Source: Fusobacterium sp. IOR10 (lineage in GTDB: Bacteria; Fusobacteriota; Fusobacteriia; Fusobacteriales; Fusobacteriaceae). Taken from it: 64,000 nt of DNA. Positions within the stretch are counted from its first letter, which is position 1; the number at the start of each line of letters is the position of its first letter. A model generated the notes under the pieces. That model was given only the letters and a program-made list of their open reading frames with translations. It had not been told where the DNA came from and searched no databases. The stretch is from NCBI RefSeq assembly GCF_010367435.1, contig NZ_WJWY01000003.1:1-64000 (forward strand). The letters run 5' to 3'. The translations under genes were made by a program, and so were the position numbers. Shown piece after piece: positions 18,423 to 27,489 of this stretch.

Positions 18423-20741
18423 ATGAGCAATAGGATAGCGTTTTTACCTACAAGAGACTTAATCGCATTTCCAGGAGCAGTTCGTCCATTATATGTGGGA
18501 AGAGAAAAAAGTCTAAAAACAATAAAAAAATTAATTAAAAAGGGTGAAACTAAATTATTATTGGTTTCCCAAAAAAAGATGGAACAAGAAAATCCCTCTT
18601 TTCCAGAAGACGTATATCAAGTGGGTGTTATAGCTAATATATTACAAGAAATTACAATGCCAAACGAAACTGTTAAATTATTAATAGAGGTTGAAAAAAA
18701 AGTCATTGTTGAAAATATAAAGGATGAAGATGGTGATGTAACTGCTGAATATACAGTAGTTGAACCAGATACTAATTATGATAAAGAGACAATGGCCTTG
18801 TATAGGAAAATTGTTTCTAAATTTGAAGACTATATAGATATAGAAAGAAATTTATCAAAGGAAGTTTTAATAAGCTTAGAAGGAAGTACTAATGTTGAAG
18901 CTAATTTTGACTTAATTTGTAATAATTTAAAAATAGAAAATAAAAAGAAACAATTACTTTTGGAAAAATTTAATGCAAAAGAAAGAGGTTTTTACTTATT
19001 AGAAATTTTATTAAATGAAATGGAAATGTTAAGAATTGAAACTAATGTGGAAGAAAAAGTAAGAAAAAAAATAGATGCAGCTCAAAAAGCATATTATATA
19101 AAAGAAAAAATAAATGCCCTTAAGGATGAACTTGGAGGGGAAGAAGAAATTAGTCAAGAGGATGACGAAATTTTAAAAAGGCTTGAAAAAGCTAAACTCC
19201 CTGTAGAAGTAAGAAAAAAAATAGAAGCAGAATTAAAAAAAGTTTCTAAAATGCCATCTTTTTCTGCAGAAGCTTCAGTTTCTAGAAATTATATAGATGT
19301 TCTTCTTGATTTACCTTGGGGAAAATCAACAAAGGATCATTTGGATATAGTGAAGGCTAACAGAATATTAGAAAGAGATCATTATGGATTGAAAGAAGTT
19401 AAAAATAAAGTACTAGACTATTTAGCTGTAAAAAAACTTAATCCAAAAATGAAGGGAACAATACTTTGCTTAGTTGGCCCTCCAGGGGTTGGAAAAACAT
19501 CAATTGCAAAGTCAGTGGCAGATGCAATGGGTAGAAAATTTGTAAGAGTATCCCTAGGTGGAGTAAGAGATGAAGCTGAAATAAGAGGACATAGAAGAAC
19601 TTACATAGGTTCTATGCCTGGAAGAATAATGAAGGCTATGAAAATAGCAGGAACTAAAAATCCATTAATATTATTAGATGAACTTGATAAAATGGCAAGT
19701 GATTTTAAAGGAGATCCAGCTTCAGCAATGCTTGAAGTTTTAGACCCAGAGCAAAACATTCATTTTGAAGATCATTATGTGGATTATCCATTTGATTTAT
19801 CAGATGTCTTTTTCCTTGGAACAGCAAATGATTTAAGAAACATACCAAGACCATTAATAGATAGAATGGAGATAGTTTCAATTTCTTCATACACTGAATT
19901 TGAAAAATTAAATATAGCTAAAAAATATATAGTAAAGAAACTTCAAAAAGAAAATGGTTTGGAAAAGATAAAAATTAATATTTCAGATAAAGTTATATTA
20001 AAAATAATAAATGAATATACAAGGGAAGCAGGAGTTAGAAATTTAAAAAGAGAAATTAATAACTTATTTAGAAAATTAGCTAGAAAAGTTATTAATGAAA
20101 AAGTAGATAAAATAAGTGTTACAGTTACAAATTTAGAAAAATATTTAGGAAAACCTAAGTTTAGGTTAGAAAAATTAAAGGAAAAACAAAGCAAAGTTGG
20201 TATTGTCAATGGACTTGCTTGGACATCAGTTGGTGGAGTAACTCTAGAAGTTCAAGGGGTATTAATTCCTGGAAAAGGAAATATAACATTAACAGGTACA
20301 CTTGGAGATGTAATGAAAGAATCTGCACAAGTTGCATTTACTTATGTTAAATCTAATTTTGAAAAATATAATATAAAATCTGAAGATTTTTTACAAAAGA
20401 AAAATATTCATCTTCATTTTCCAGAAGGTGCAACTCCAAAAGATGGTCCTTCTGCAGGGATTACAATAGTAACAGCTATTTTGTCTGTTCTTACAGGTAG
20501 AAAAATAAGACAAGATGTTGCAATGACAGGGGAAGTAACAATAACAGGAGAAGTTCTTGCTATTGGTGGAGTTAAAGAAAAAGTTATAGGGGCTCATAGA
20601 GCTGGAATAAGAGAAGTTATTCTTCCTGACGATAATAGAGTTGATGTGGATGAAATACCTCAAGAAGTTTTGAAAGAAATGAAAATTAATTTCGCTAAAA
20701 CTTATGACGATGTGGAAAAAATTGTTTTTGAAAACAATTAA
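18423..20741 (+). CDS. lon: ATP-dependent protease Lon (LonA)
   Basis: Lon is a cytosolic AAA+ serine protease of 772 residues. It has the N-terminal LON substrate domain (FLPTRDLIAFPGAVRPLYVG), Walker A GPPGVGKT (~352-359), Walker B LILLDELDKM, and a C-terminal protease domain with the catalytic Ser in PKDGPSAGI (~676) and Lys in the GVKEKVIGAHRAG region (~719). The start follows GGGAGG, and the gene is three bases after clpX. Confidence 0.98.
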   Translation: MSNRIAFLPTRDLIAFPGAVRPLYVGREKSLKTIKKLIKKGETKLLLVSQKKMEQENPSFPEDVYQVGVIANILQEITMPNETVKLLIEVEKKVIVENIKDEDGDVTAEYTVVEPDTNYDKETMALYRKIVSKFEDYIDIERNLSKEVLISLEGSTNVEANFDLICNNLKIENKKKQLLLEKFNAKERGFYLLEILLNEMEMLRIETNVEEKVRKKIDAAQKAYYIKEKINALKDELGGEEEISQEDDEILKRLEKAKLPVEVRKKIEAELKKVSKMPSFSAEASVSRNYIDVLLDLPWGKSTKDHLDIVKANRILERDHYGLKEVKNKVLDYLAVKKLNPKMKGTILCLVGPPGVGKTSIAKSVADAMGRKFVRVSLGGVRDEAEIRGHRRTYIGSMPGRIMKAMKIAGTKNPLILLDELDKMASDFKGDPASAMLEVLDPEQNIHFEDHYVDYPFDLSDVFFLGTANDLRNIPRPLIDRMEIVSISSYTEFEKLNIAKKYIVKKLQKENGLEKIKINISDKVILKIINEYTREAGVRNLKREINNLFRKLARKVINEKVDKISVTVTNLEKYLGKPKFRLEKLKEKQSKVGIVNGLAWTSVGGVTLEVQGVLIPGKGNITLTGTLGDVMKESAQVAFTYVKSNFEKYNIKSEDFLQKKNIHLHFPEGATPKDGPSAGITIVTAILSVLTGRKIRQDVAMTGEVTITGEVLAIGGVKEKVIGAHRAGIREVILPDDNRVDVDEIPQEVLKEMKINFAKTYDDVEKIVFENN

Positions 20742-20764
20742 TAAAGAAAAAGTTAGGAGATATT

Positions 20765-21367
20765 ATGCAAATAAAACAGGCAGATTTTGTAAAATCAGCA
20801 GTTTATGATAAGGATTATCCAGAAGAATTAGGGGGAATAGAATTTGCCTTTGTTGGGAGATCCAATGTTGGAAAATCATCTTTAATAAATAGTATAACAG
20901 GAAGAAAAAAATTAGCAAGAACAAGTAAAACTCCAGGTAGAACACAACTTATTAATTATTTTATAATGAATAATGAATTTTACTTTGTTGATTTACCAGG
21001 GTATGGTTTTGCAAAAGTACCTAAAGCGGTTAAAGCTGAATGGGGAACAACTATGGAAAGATATTTATCTAGTCCTAGGAAAAAATTAGTATTTGTTCTT
21101 TTGGATATTAGAAGAGTTCCAAGTGGAGAAGATTTGGAAATGTTAAATTGGCTAGAGCATTTTGAAACACCATTTAAAATTATTTTCACAAAAATGGATA
21201 AGGTTTCAAATAATGTTAAAAGCAAATGTTTAAAAGCTATTAAAACTAAATTAGAATTTGATCATGATGATGTATTTTTTCATTCTTCACTAAAAAATAC
21301 AGGAAAACAAGAAATATTAGATTATGTTGGAAAAGTAGTTGACAAATATAGAGTAGAAAACAATTAA
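20765..21367 (+). CDS. engB: ribosome biogenesis GTPase EngB/YsxC
   Basis: This GTPase is needed for 50S subunit assembly. The 200-residue protein has G1 GRSNVGKSSLINS (~30), G2 in SKTPGRTQ, G3 DLPGYGFA and G4 TKMD. The TrmE-Era-EngA-EngB order and length fit YsxC. It follows lon by 23 bases, the same order as in many Firmicutes. Confidence 0.96.
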   Translation: MQIKQADFVKSAVYDKDYPEELGGIEFAFVGRSNVGKSSLINSITGRKKLARTSKTPGRTQLINYFIMNNEFYFVDLPGYGFAKVPKAVKAEWGTTMERYLSSPRKKLVFVLLDIRRVPSGEDLEMLNWLEHFETPFKIIFTKMDKVSNNVKSKCLKAIKTKLEFDHDDVFFHSSLKNTGKQEILDYVGKVVDKYRVENN

Positions 21368-21385
21368 AATTTGGAGGTAGGAGTA

Positions 21386-24043
21386 ATGAAAGAATTAGAA
21401 AAGGTATATTCTCCTAAAGAAATAGAAAAAAAGTGGTATAAAATTTGGGAGGATTCTAAATATTTTGCAGCAACTATGGATGAAAAAAAGAATAATTATT
21501 CTATAATGATTCCACCACCAAATGTAACAGGAATACTACATATGGGGCATATTTTAAATAATAGTATTCAAGATACATTAATAAGATTTAAGAGAATGTC
21601 AGAATACAATACTTTGTGGATGCCTGGAATGGACCATGCTGGAATAGCTACACAAAATAAAGTTGAAAGAAAACTAGCAGATGAAGGATTGACAAAGGAA
21701 GATTTAGGAAGAGAAAAATTTATAGAAGAAACATGGAAATGGAAAGAAAAACATGGTGGGATAATAACTTCTCAACTTAGAAAAATAGGAGCTTCTCTTG
21801 ATTGGGATAGGGAAAGATTCACTATGGACGAAGGACTTTCAGAATCTGTAAAGGATATATTTATCAAACTATACAATGATGGTTTAATTTATCAAGGTGA
21901 ATATATGGTAAATTGGTGCCCAAGATGTGGAACTGCAATTGCAGATGATGAAGTGGAATTTGAAGATATAGATGGTGGATTTTGGTATGTTAATTATTCA
22001 GTTAAAGGAACAGATGAAAAATTAACAATAGCAACTACAAGACCTGAAACAATGTTAGGGGATGTGGCTATAGCAGTTCACCCAGATGACGAGAGATATA
22101 AGCATTTAGTTGGTAAAAAAGCAATACTTCCATTAGTTGGTAGAGAAATAGAAATAGTTGCAGATTCATATGTAGATATGGAATTTGGAACAGGAGCCTT
22201 GAAAATAACTCCAGCTCATGATCCCAATGACTTTGCAATTGGAGAAAAATTTAATCTTCCAATTATCAATGTATTTACAAAGGATGCTAAAATAGCTGAA
22301 GGATATAAGTATTCTGGAATGGATAGATTTGAAGCTAGAGATAAAATAGTTGAAGATTTAAAAGCAGAGGGATATTTAGTAAAATTTGAAGCTAGATCTC
22401 ATAATGTAGGTACATGTTATAGATGTAAAACTGTAATAGAACCTAGAGTATCTAAACAATGGTTTGTAAAAATGAAACCTCTTGCAGAAAAGGCATTGGA
22501 AGTAGTTAGAAATGGCGAAGTAAAAATAATGCCAAAAAGATGGGAAAAGGTATATTATAACTGGCTTGATAATATAAGAGATTGGTGCATTTCAAGACAA
22601 ATTTGGTGGGGACATAGAATACCTGCTTGGTATGGACCAGATAAAAAAATGTTTGTTGCTCATGACGAAGCAGAAGCCTATGCACAAGCTAAAGAATTTT
22701 ATGGTAAGGATGTGAAATTAGAACAAGAAACAGATGTTTTAGATACTTGGTTCTCATCAGCACTTTGGCCATTTTCAACTTTAGGTTGGCCAAATAAAAC
22801 AAAAGAATTGGAATTATTCTATCCAACTTCTACCCTAGTAACAGGAGCAGATATTTTATTCTTCTGGGTAGCTAGAATGATAATGTTTGGAGAGTATACT
22901 CAAGGGGAAATTCCATTTCATAATGTATATCTTCACGGAATAGTAAGGGATGATTTAGGTAGAAAAATGTCAAAATCATTAGGAAATTCTCCTAATCCAC
23001 TTGATTTAATAGATAAGTATGGAGCAGATGCAATTAGATTTACAATGCTATATAATACATCTCAAGGTCAAGATGTTCATTTCTCTGAAAAATTAATAGA
23101 AATGGGAAGAAATTTTTCCAACAAAATTTGGAATGTTTCAAGATTTGTTATAATGAATTTAGAAGGTTTTGATGTAACTAAAGTTAAAGCAGAAGAATTG
23201 AAATATGAGCTTGTGGATGAATGGATATTCTCAAGATTAAATGCAACAGCTAAAGAAGTTGCAGACAAATTAGATAAGTTCCAATTGGATGAAGCTGCAA
23301 AATCTGTTTATGAATTTTTAAGAGGAGATTTTTGTGATTGGTACGTTGAATTAGCAAAAATTAGATTGTATAATTCAGATGATAAGGATCAAAAAATTAC
23401 AGCTCAATATGTTTTATGGTCTATTTTAGAAGCAGGAATGAGATTATTACATCCATTCATGCCATTTATAACAGAGGAAATTTGGCAAAAAATAAAAACT
23501 AACGGAGAAACAATAATGTTAGAAAAATATCCAGTTTGTGATGATTCTCAAGTAAATAAAGATGTGGAAAAATCTTTTGCCTATATTCAAGGAATAGTAT
23601 CATCTCTTAGAAATATTAGAGCAGAAGCTTCAATATCTCCAGCTAAATTAGCAAAAGTTGTTATTAAAACATCTGATGATAATGAACTTAAAACAATAGA
23701 AGATAATTATATGTTTATAACAAAATTATGTAATTTAGAAGAACTTAATTATGGAAAAGAGATAGAAAAACCAGCACAAAGTGGATTTAGAGTAAATATG
23801 AATTCAGAGGTTTATATGATTCTTACAGGTCTTTTAGATGTTGAAAGTGAAATCAAGAAATTAGAATCTCATTTGTCAAAAGTAGAAAAAGAATTAGAAA
23901 AGATAAATAAGAAATTATCCAATGAAAAATTCTTAGCAAAAGCTCCAGAAAATATTTTAGAAAGAGATAGAAGAATTCAAAGGGAATATCAAGATAAATT
24001 TAATAAACTTTCTGAAAATATAAAAGAATTAAGAAATAATTAA
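21386..24043 (+). CDS. valS: valyl-tRNA synthetase
   Basis: ValS charges tRNA-Val (EC 6.1.1.9). The class I signatures are LHMGHILN (~51) and KMSKSLGNSP (~526), with the CP1 editing domain between them (TTRPETMLGDVAIAVHPDD). There is a C-terminal coiled-coil arm (EIKKLESHLSKVEKELEKIN). The frame is open from a TTG at 21371, but GGAGGTAGGAG lies within that extension and serves the ATG at 21386, giving 885 residues. No T-box leader is present; only 18 bases separate it from engB. Confidence 0.98.
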   Translation: MKELEKVYSPKEIEKKWYKIWEDSKYFAATMDEKKNNYSIMIPPPNVTGILHMGHILNNSIQDTLIRFKRMSEYNTLWMPGMDHAGIATQNKVERKLADEGLTKEDLGREKFIEETWKWKEKHGGIITSQLRKIGASLDWDRERFTMDEGLSESVKDIFIKLYNDGLIYQGEYMVNWCPRCGTAIADDEVEFEDIDGGFWYVNYSVKGTDEKLTIATTRPETMLGDVAIAVHPDDERYKHLVGKKAILPLVGREIEIVADSYVDMEFGTGALKITPAHDPNDFAIGEKFNLPIINVFTKDAKIAEGYKYSGMDRFEARDKIVEDLKAEGYLVKFEARSHNVGTCYRCKTVIEPRVSKQWFVKMKPLAEKALEVVRNGEVKIMPKRWEKVYYNWLDNIRDWCISRQIWWGHRIPAWYGPDKKMFVAHDEAEAYAQAKEFYGKDVKLEQETDVLDTWFSSALWPFSTLGWPNKTKELELFYPTSTLVTGADILFFWVARMIMFGEYTQGEIPFHNVYLHGIVRDDLGRKMSKSLGNSPNPLDLIDKYGADAIRFTMLYNTSQGQDVHFSEKLIEMGRNFSNKIWNVSRFVIMNLEGFDVTKVKAEELKYELVDEWIFSRLNATAKEVADKLDKFQLDEAAKSVYEFLRGDFCDWYVELAKIRLYNSDDKDQKITAQYVLWSILEAGMRLLHPFMPFITEEIWQKIKTNGETIMLEKYPVCDDSQVNKDVEKSFAYIQGIVSSLRNIRAEASISPAKLAKVVIKTSDDNELKTIEDNYMFITKLCNLEELNYGKEIEKPAQSGFRVNMNSEVYMILTGLLDVESEIKKLESHLSKVEKELEKINKKLSNEKFLAKAPENILERDRRIQREYQDKFNKLSENIKELRNN

Positions 24044-24073
24044 TAGACTCAATTAAGAAAAACAAATATATTT

Positions 24074-24106
24074 AATCCTTCAGTTTTTAGCTGAAGGATT
24101 TTTTAT
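24074..24106 (+). terminator. intrinsic terminator after valS
   Basis: AATCCTTCAG-TTTTTAG-CTGAAGGATT (24074-24100) is followed by TTTTATT. It lies 31 bases after valS and ends the clpP-valS run. Confidence 0.85.
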
Positions 24107-24111
24107 TAATT

Positions 24112-24150
24112 GTATAAAAAAGGTGCTAATATTAAAAAATACTAGCACCT
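24112..24150 (-). terminator. intrinsic terminator after brnQ
   Basis: On the minus strand AGGTGCTA pairs with TAGCACCT across an AT-rich loop, and TTTTTATA follows. It is back-to-back with the valS terminator between convergent genes. Confidence 0.8.
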
Positions 24151-24178
24151 AATATTATATAATCTAATGAAAGTTGTA

Positions 24179-25450
24179 TTAATTATTTTTTTTACTAGAG
24201 AAGAATAAACTAACTACAAAAACAATTACACATGGAACTAGCCATGAGAAACCATTTTTTGCAAGAGGAATATATTCAATCATTTTAGAAAGACTAGATA
24301 TATGGAAAGTACTTCCTAAAACCTCTAAAGTAGCAATAATTAAAGCTGTATAAGATACTGATTTAAAAACAGTTTTATTTTCAATTCCAAACATATTTAA
24401 TAAAATCAAAACAATAGTTATTGGATAAAGAATTATCAAAACAGGAATTGATAATTTTATAATGAAATCCACTCCTCCAATTGCCATTAAAGCTGAAAAA
24501 ATACAAGTGAAAATAGCAATTCCTTTATAAGAAAATGGAGTGATTCTTTCAAACCAATCACTTACAAGGGCAACAAGTCCAACTGAAGTAGTAAGACAAG
24601 CCACAGACACACAAACACCAAAGGCTAATTTACCAATGGATCCTAGAGTAATTTCAGCTATATAAAGCGCAGAACTTGTAGTAGCAGCACCACTTTCAAC
24701 TCCACTAACTCTAGAACCAAGATACATTAAAGATAAGTAAATAAGTCCAAGGCCTAAAGCAGCAATAATAGCAGCACCACTTAAATAAGATCTTTGCTCA
24801 TGTGGATCTTTAATTCCTTTTCCCTCTAACCCTTTAACAATAACAACCCCAAATATAACAGAAGCAAGAGCATCCATAGTTTGATATCCTTGAACGAATC
24901 CATATGAAAATACTTTCTCTGCTTTTGAAACAATAGGAGTTCCAATGTCTGTAGTTAAGCCAATAATAGTAACTGCAGCTAAAATAATTAAAATTATAGG
25001 AGTAAGAAATTTTCCAATAATATCTGTAATTTTAGATTCTTTTAAAACAAGAGCAAGAGTAATACCAAAGAAGGCAACTGATGTTATAATTGAAATCATA
25101 AAATGATTGGCATTTGGTAACATTGGCAAAACTCCCATTTCAATTGTAGTAGATCCTGTTCTAGGAATTGCAAATAACGGACCAATTACTAAAATAAGAA
25201 TAGAATAATACAGAGTATTAAACTTAGGAGAAATAATTTTAGCAAAATTTTCAACCTCTCCAACTTTAGTAAATGCAAGAACCCCTAAAAGTGGAAGTCC
25301 AACTCCAGTAAGTAAAAAACCAAATCCAGCTAAAAGCCAGTTGGATCCCATATTTACACCAACAGAAGGCGGAAATATAAGGTTTCCAGCTCCAAAAAAC
25401 ATTGCAAATAGTGCAAAACCAAGCACTAAAATCTCTTTTTTCTTATTCAT
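24179..25450 (-). CDS. brnQ: branched-chain amino-acid:cation symporter, BrnQ (LIVCS) family
   Basis: BrnQ imports Leu, Ile and Val with Na+ or H+. The 423-residue membrane protein shows the family N-terminus KKEILVLGFALFAMFFGAG and the NLIFPPSVG region near the start, and about 12 hydrophobic segments. The frame opens further upstream, but AAGGGGG is placed for the ATG at 25450, which gives the usual LIVCS start MNKKKEILVLG. It has a leader with a 58-codon Ile/Leu/Val-rich peptide and a terminator, so attenuation by branched-chain aminoacyl-tRNA level is likely. This agrees with its substrate. Confidence 0.95.
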   Translation of the reverse strand: MNKKKEILVLGFALFAMFFGAGNLIFPPSVGVNMGSNWLLAGFGFLLTGVGLPLLGVLAFTKVGEVENFAKIISPKFNTLYYSILILVIGPLFAIPRTGSTTIEMGVLPMLPNANHFMISIITSVAFFGITLALVLKESKITDIIGKFLTPIILIILAAVTIIGLTTDIGTPIVSKAEKVFSYGFVQGYQTMDALASVIFGVVIVKGLEGKGIKDPHEQRSYLSGAAIIAALGLGLIYLSLMYLGSRVSGVESGAATTSSALYIAEITLGSIGKLAFGVCVSVACLTTSVGLVALVSDWFERITPFSYKGIAIFTCIFSALMAIGGVDFIIKLSIPVLIILYPITIVLILLNMFGIENKTVFKSVSYTALIIATLEVLGSTFHISSLSKMIEYIPLAKNGFSWLVPCVIVFVVSLFFSSKKNN

Positions 25451-25477
25451 ACACACACATCCCCCTTTAAACCTTAA

Positions 25478-25513
25478 CAATAAAAAACAACCTAATCATA
25501 AGCAATTAGGTTG
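25478..25513 (-). terminator. attenuator terminator of the brnQ leader
   Basis: Read on the minus strand, CAACCTAAT (25513-25505), loop TGCTTATG and ATTAGGTTG (25496-25488) form a 9-bp stem followed by TTTTTTATT. It lies between the leader peptide and brnQ, so it controls brnQ rather than ending an upstream gene. A copy of the 3' arm, ATTAGGTT, occurs at 25613-25606 inside the leader peptide frame and can pair with the 5' arm to form an antiterminator. Confidence 0.85.
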
Positions 25514-25552
25514 ATGATAACTTAAATATATATTTTTAAAACTAAATTATAT

Positions 25553-25729
25553 TTACGCAAAATTGCAATGATAATTTAATTTATATAAAAATTTATGTTT
25601 TAAGAAACCTAATATACTCTTATTCATACTAAAAAATCTGTTACGTATGACTAGTATTAGTAGCACTAATATAGTTATTAGTATCAGTAAAATATTTATT
25701 ATGAATATTTTAAGTGTATTATTAAACAT
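25553..25729 (-). CDS. brnQ leader peptide (58 aa, Ile/Leu/Val-rich)
   Basis: A 58-codon reading frame starts at 25729 after AAAGGAGAAATATTT and stops at 25553, with no obvious homologue known to me. Its first half is a hydrophobic run of Ile, Leu and Val (FIINILLILITILVLLIL), written with CTA (four times), CTG, GTG and GTC codons that looked uncommon in the genes around it. The second half is basic (RNRFF, LKHKFLYK) and ends with a Tyr-His-Cys segment. Codons 39-41 contain the antiterminator ATTAGGTT. Placement, codon content and RNA pairing indicate a ribosome-sensing leader peptide. A functional single-pass membrane miniprotein is the alternative, and both may hold. Confidence 0.8.
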   Translation of the reverse strand: MFNNTLKIFIINILLILITILVLLILVIRNRFFSMNKSILGFLKHKFLYKLNYHCNFA

Positions 25730-25763
25730 AAATATTTCTCCTTTGAAAAATTATAATAATATA

Positions 25764-25792
25764 ATTTTATCAGATATTGGGTTTTATGTCAA
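25764..25792 (-). promoter_or_regulatory. promoter of the brnQ leader
   Basis: On the minus strand, TTGACA (25792-25787) and TAAAAT (25769-25764) are 17 bases apart, giving a start point about 28 bases before the leader peptide ATG. Confidence 0.85.
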
Positions 25793-26069
25793 TAAATAAA
25801 TCATAAAGTTAGTGATTAAGAAAATAAAATCTTTAATTAAAATTAAAATATATTAATCTTTTGAAACCAATATATATAGCTAATATTTTTTAATAAATAA
25901 AATTTATATTAAAAAAAAAGTTGACATAAATTAAAATTTTAGTTAGAATAATTGTCATAAGTGAAAAATATGCTATAAAATTAGAATATATATACCAAAA
26001 AAACAAACAATTTGTAAAAAAAAGTTAAACAGTTGTTTTAAATAAAATTTAATATAAAACAGGGGGATT
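25793..26069. other. AT-rich intergenic region between divergent brnQ leader and NSS symporter gene
   Basis: Very AT-rich sequence holding only the promoter at 25921-25949 and an untranslated leader of about 110 bases. I found no hairpin with a U-tract, no known riboswitch and no small frame with a ribosome site in it. The leader contains GTAAAAAAAAGTT and TTAAACAGTTG stretches without clear structure. Confidence 0.6.
25921..25949 (+). promoter_or_regulatory. promoter of the NSS symporter gene
   Basis: TTGACA at 25921-25926 and TAGAAT at 25944-25949 have 17-base spacing. The start codon is ~115 bases further on, an unusually long leader for this window. Confidence 0.8.
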
Positions 26070-27419
26070 ATGATGACGGAAAAAAAAGAAAAAAGGGGAG
26101 AATGGAGTTCAACCTTAGGATTTATTTTAGCAGCAGCAGGATCAGCTGTAGGATTGGGGAATTTATGGAAATTTCCATATTTAGCTGGTAAAAATGGTGG
26201 AGGAGCTTACTTATTTGTATATTTAATTTTTGTTGGACTTATTGGGTTCACAATGATATTAGCTGAGATGGCAATAGGTAGAAATGGACATTCAGATGCT
26301 TTAGGTGCATTTAGAAAAGTTAGTGAAAATTGGAAATACTTAGGATTATTACAAATTTTTATTAGTTTTCTAATTTTATCTTATTACAGTGTTATTGGTG
26401 GATGGGTTTTGAAATATGTTTTTTCATTCTTAAGTGGTGGAATATCAGGGGATAAAGCAACATATTTTACTAATTATATTAGTAGTACAAATGGCCCAAT
26501 AATATTTCATTTATTCTTTATGATAGCTACAGCAGCAATAGTTTTCAAAGGAGTTTCAAGTGGAATTGAAAAGGCAAGTAAATTTATGATGCCAGCATTA
26601 TTTGGATTATTAATTTTAATTTGTATACGTTCAGTGACTTTACCAGGTGCAGGTGCAGGAATCAAATTTTTCTTAAAACCAGATTTTTCTAAACTTAATG
26701 GTTCAGTTGTATTAGATGCACTAAGTCAAGTTTTCTATTCATTAAGTTTAGCAATGGGTATCACAGTAACATATGGTAGTTACTTAAGAAAAGAAGAAAA
26801 TTTATTAGGTAATGCAATAAAAGTACCAATTTTAGATACAATAGTAGCTGTGTTAGCAGGTTTTGCAATTTTACCAGCAGTATTTGCTCTAGGATTTAAA
26901 CCAGGTGCAGGACCAGGATTAATGTTTATTACATTACCAGCAGTATTTGAACAAATGGCTTTTGGAAAATTGTTTGGATTGATGTTCTTTGTGTTGGTTT
27001 TATTTGCAGCATTAACATCTTCAATTTCTCTTTTAGAAGTTAGTACTTCTTTACTTGTGGATCAATTTAAAATAAAAAGACAAAAAGCAGTTATAATTTT
27101 AACAGCAGCATTATTTTTATTAGGTGTTCCTTCTTCTTTATCAATGGGAGTTTGGTCAGATTTAAGAATATTTTTCGGAATGAATTTCTTTGATTTCTTA
27201 TGTTACTTAACTGATAATGTTTTCCTACCAATTAGTGGACTTTTAACTTGTATATTCATAGGTTATGTTTGGAAAAAAGAAGACCTTTACAAACAAATTA
27301 CAAATGATGGAACTATTAAATTTAAAATGTTTAAAGTTTGGTTTGGAATGTTAAAATATGTAGCTCCTGTAATTTTAGTAGTAATATTACTAAAATCATT
27401 GGGAATTATAAATGTTTAA
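26070..27419 (+). CDS. Na+-dependent amino-acid transporter, NSS (SNF) family
   Basis: This is a LeuT-fold symporter of 449 residues. The diagnostic first helix, FILAAAGSAVGLGNLWKFPY, is followed by GKNGGGAYLFVY, the standard Na+ and substrate site of the family, and EMAIGRN comes next. The length fits the bacterial 11-12 helix subgroup. The substrate cannot be read directly; family members move tryptophan, tyrosine, leucine or methionine. Tandem ATGs at 26070/26073 follow GGGGG. It is monocistronic, between its own promoter and a bidirectional terminator. Confidence 0.9.
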   Translation: MMTEKKEKRGEWSSTLGFILAAAGSAVGLGNLWKFPYLAGKNGGGAYLFVYLIFVGLIGFTMILAEMAIGRNGHSDALGAFRKVSENWKYLGLLQIFISFLILSYYSVIGGWVLKYVFSFLSGGISGDKATYFTNYISSTNGPIIFHLFFMIATAAIVFKGVSSGIEKASKFMMPALFGLLILICIRSVTLPGAGAGIKFFLKPDFSKLNGSVVLDALSQVFYSLSLAMGITVTYGSYLRKEENLLGNAIKVPILDTIVAVLAGFAILPAVFALGFKPGAGPGLMFITLPAVFEQMAFGKLFGLMFFVLVLFAALTSSISLLEVSTSLLVDQFKIKRQKAVIILTAALFLLGVPSSLSMGVWSDLRIFFGMNFFDFLCYLTDNVFLPISGLLTCIFIGYVWKKEDLYKQITNDGTIKFKMFKVWFGMLKYVAPVILVVILLKSLGIINV

Positions 27420-27440
27420 AAGGATATTAAAAAACTTCTA

Positions 27441-27486
27441 AAAAAAGAGGCGAGTACTTATTAATAAGTACTCACCTCTTTTTATT
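27441..27486. terminator. bidirectional terminator between the NSS gene and uraA
   Basis: AAAAAGAGG-C-GAGTACTTATT pairs with AATAAGTACTC-ACCTCTTTTT. Poly-A on the left and poly-T on the right make it usable from both strands between these convergent genes. Confidence 0.85.
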
Positions 27487-27489
27487 TTA

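Noticed and set aside
25481-25792. T-box riboswitch ahead of brnQ
   Set aside because: No T-box sequence (AGGGTGGNACCGCG type) or specifier-loop architecture; the leader peptide model explains the region better. The same applies to 62024-62417 and to valS.
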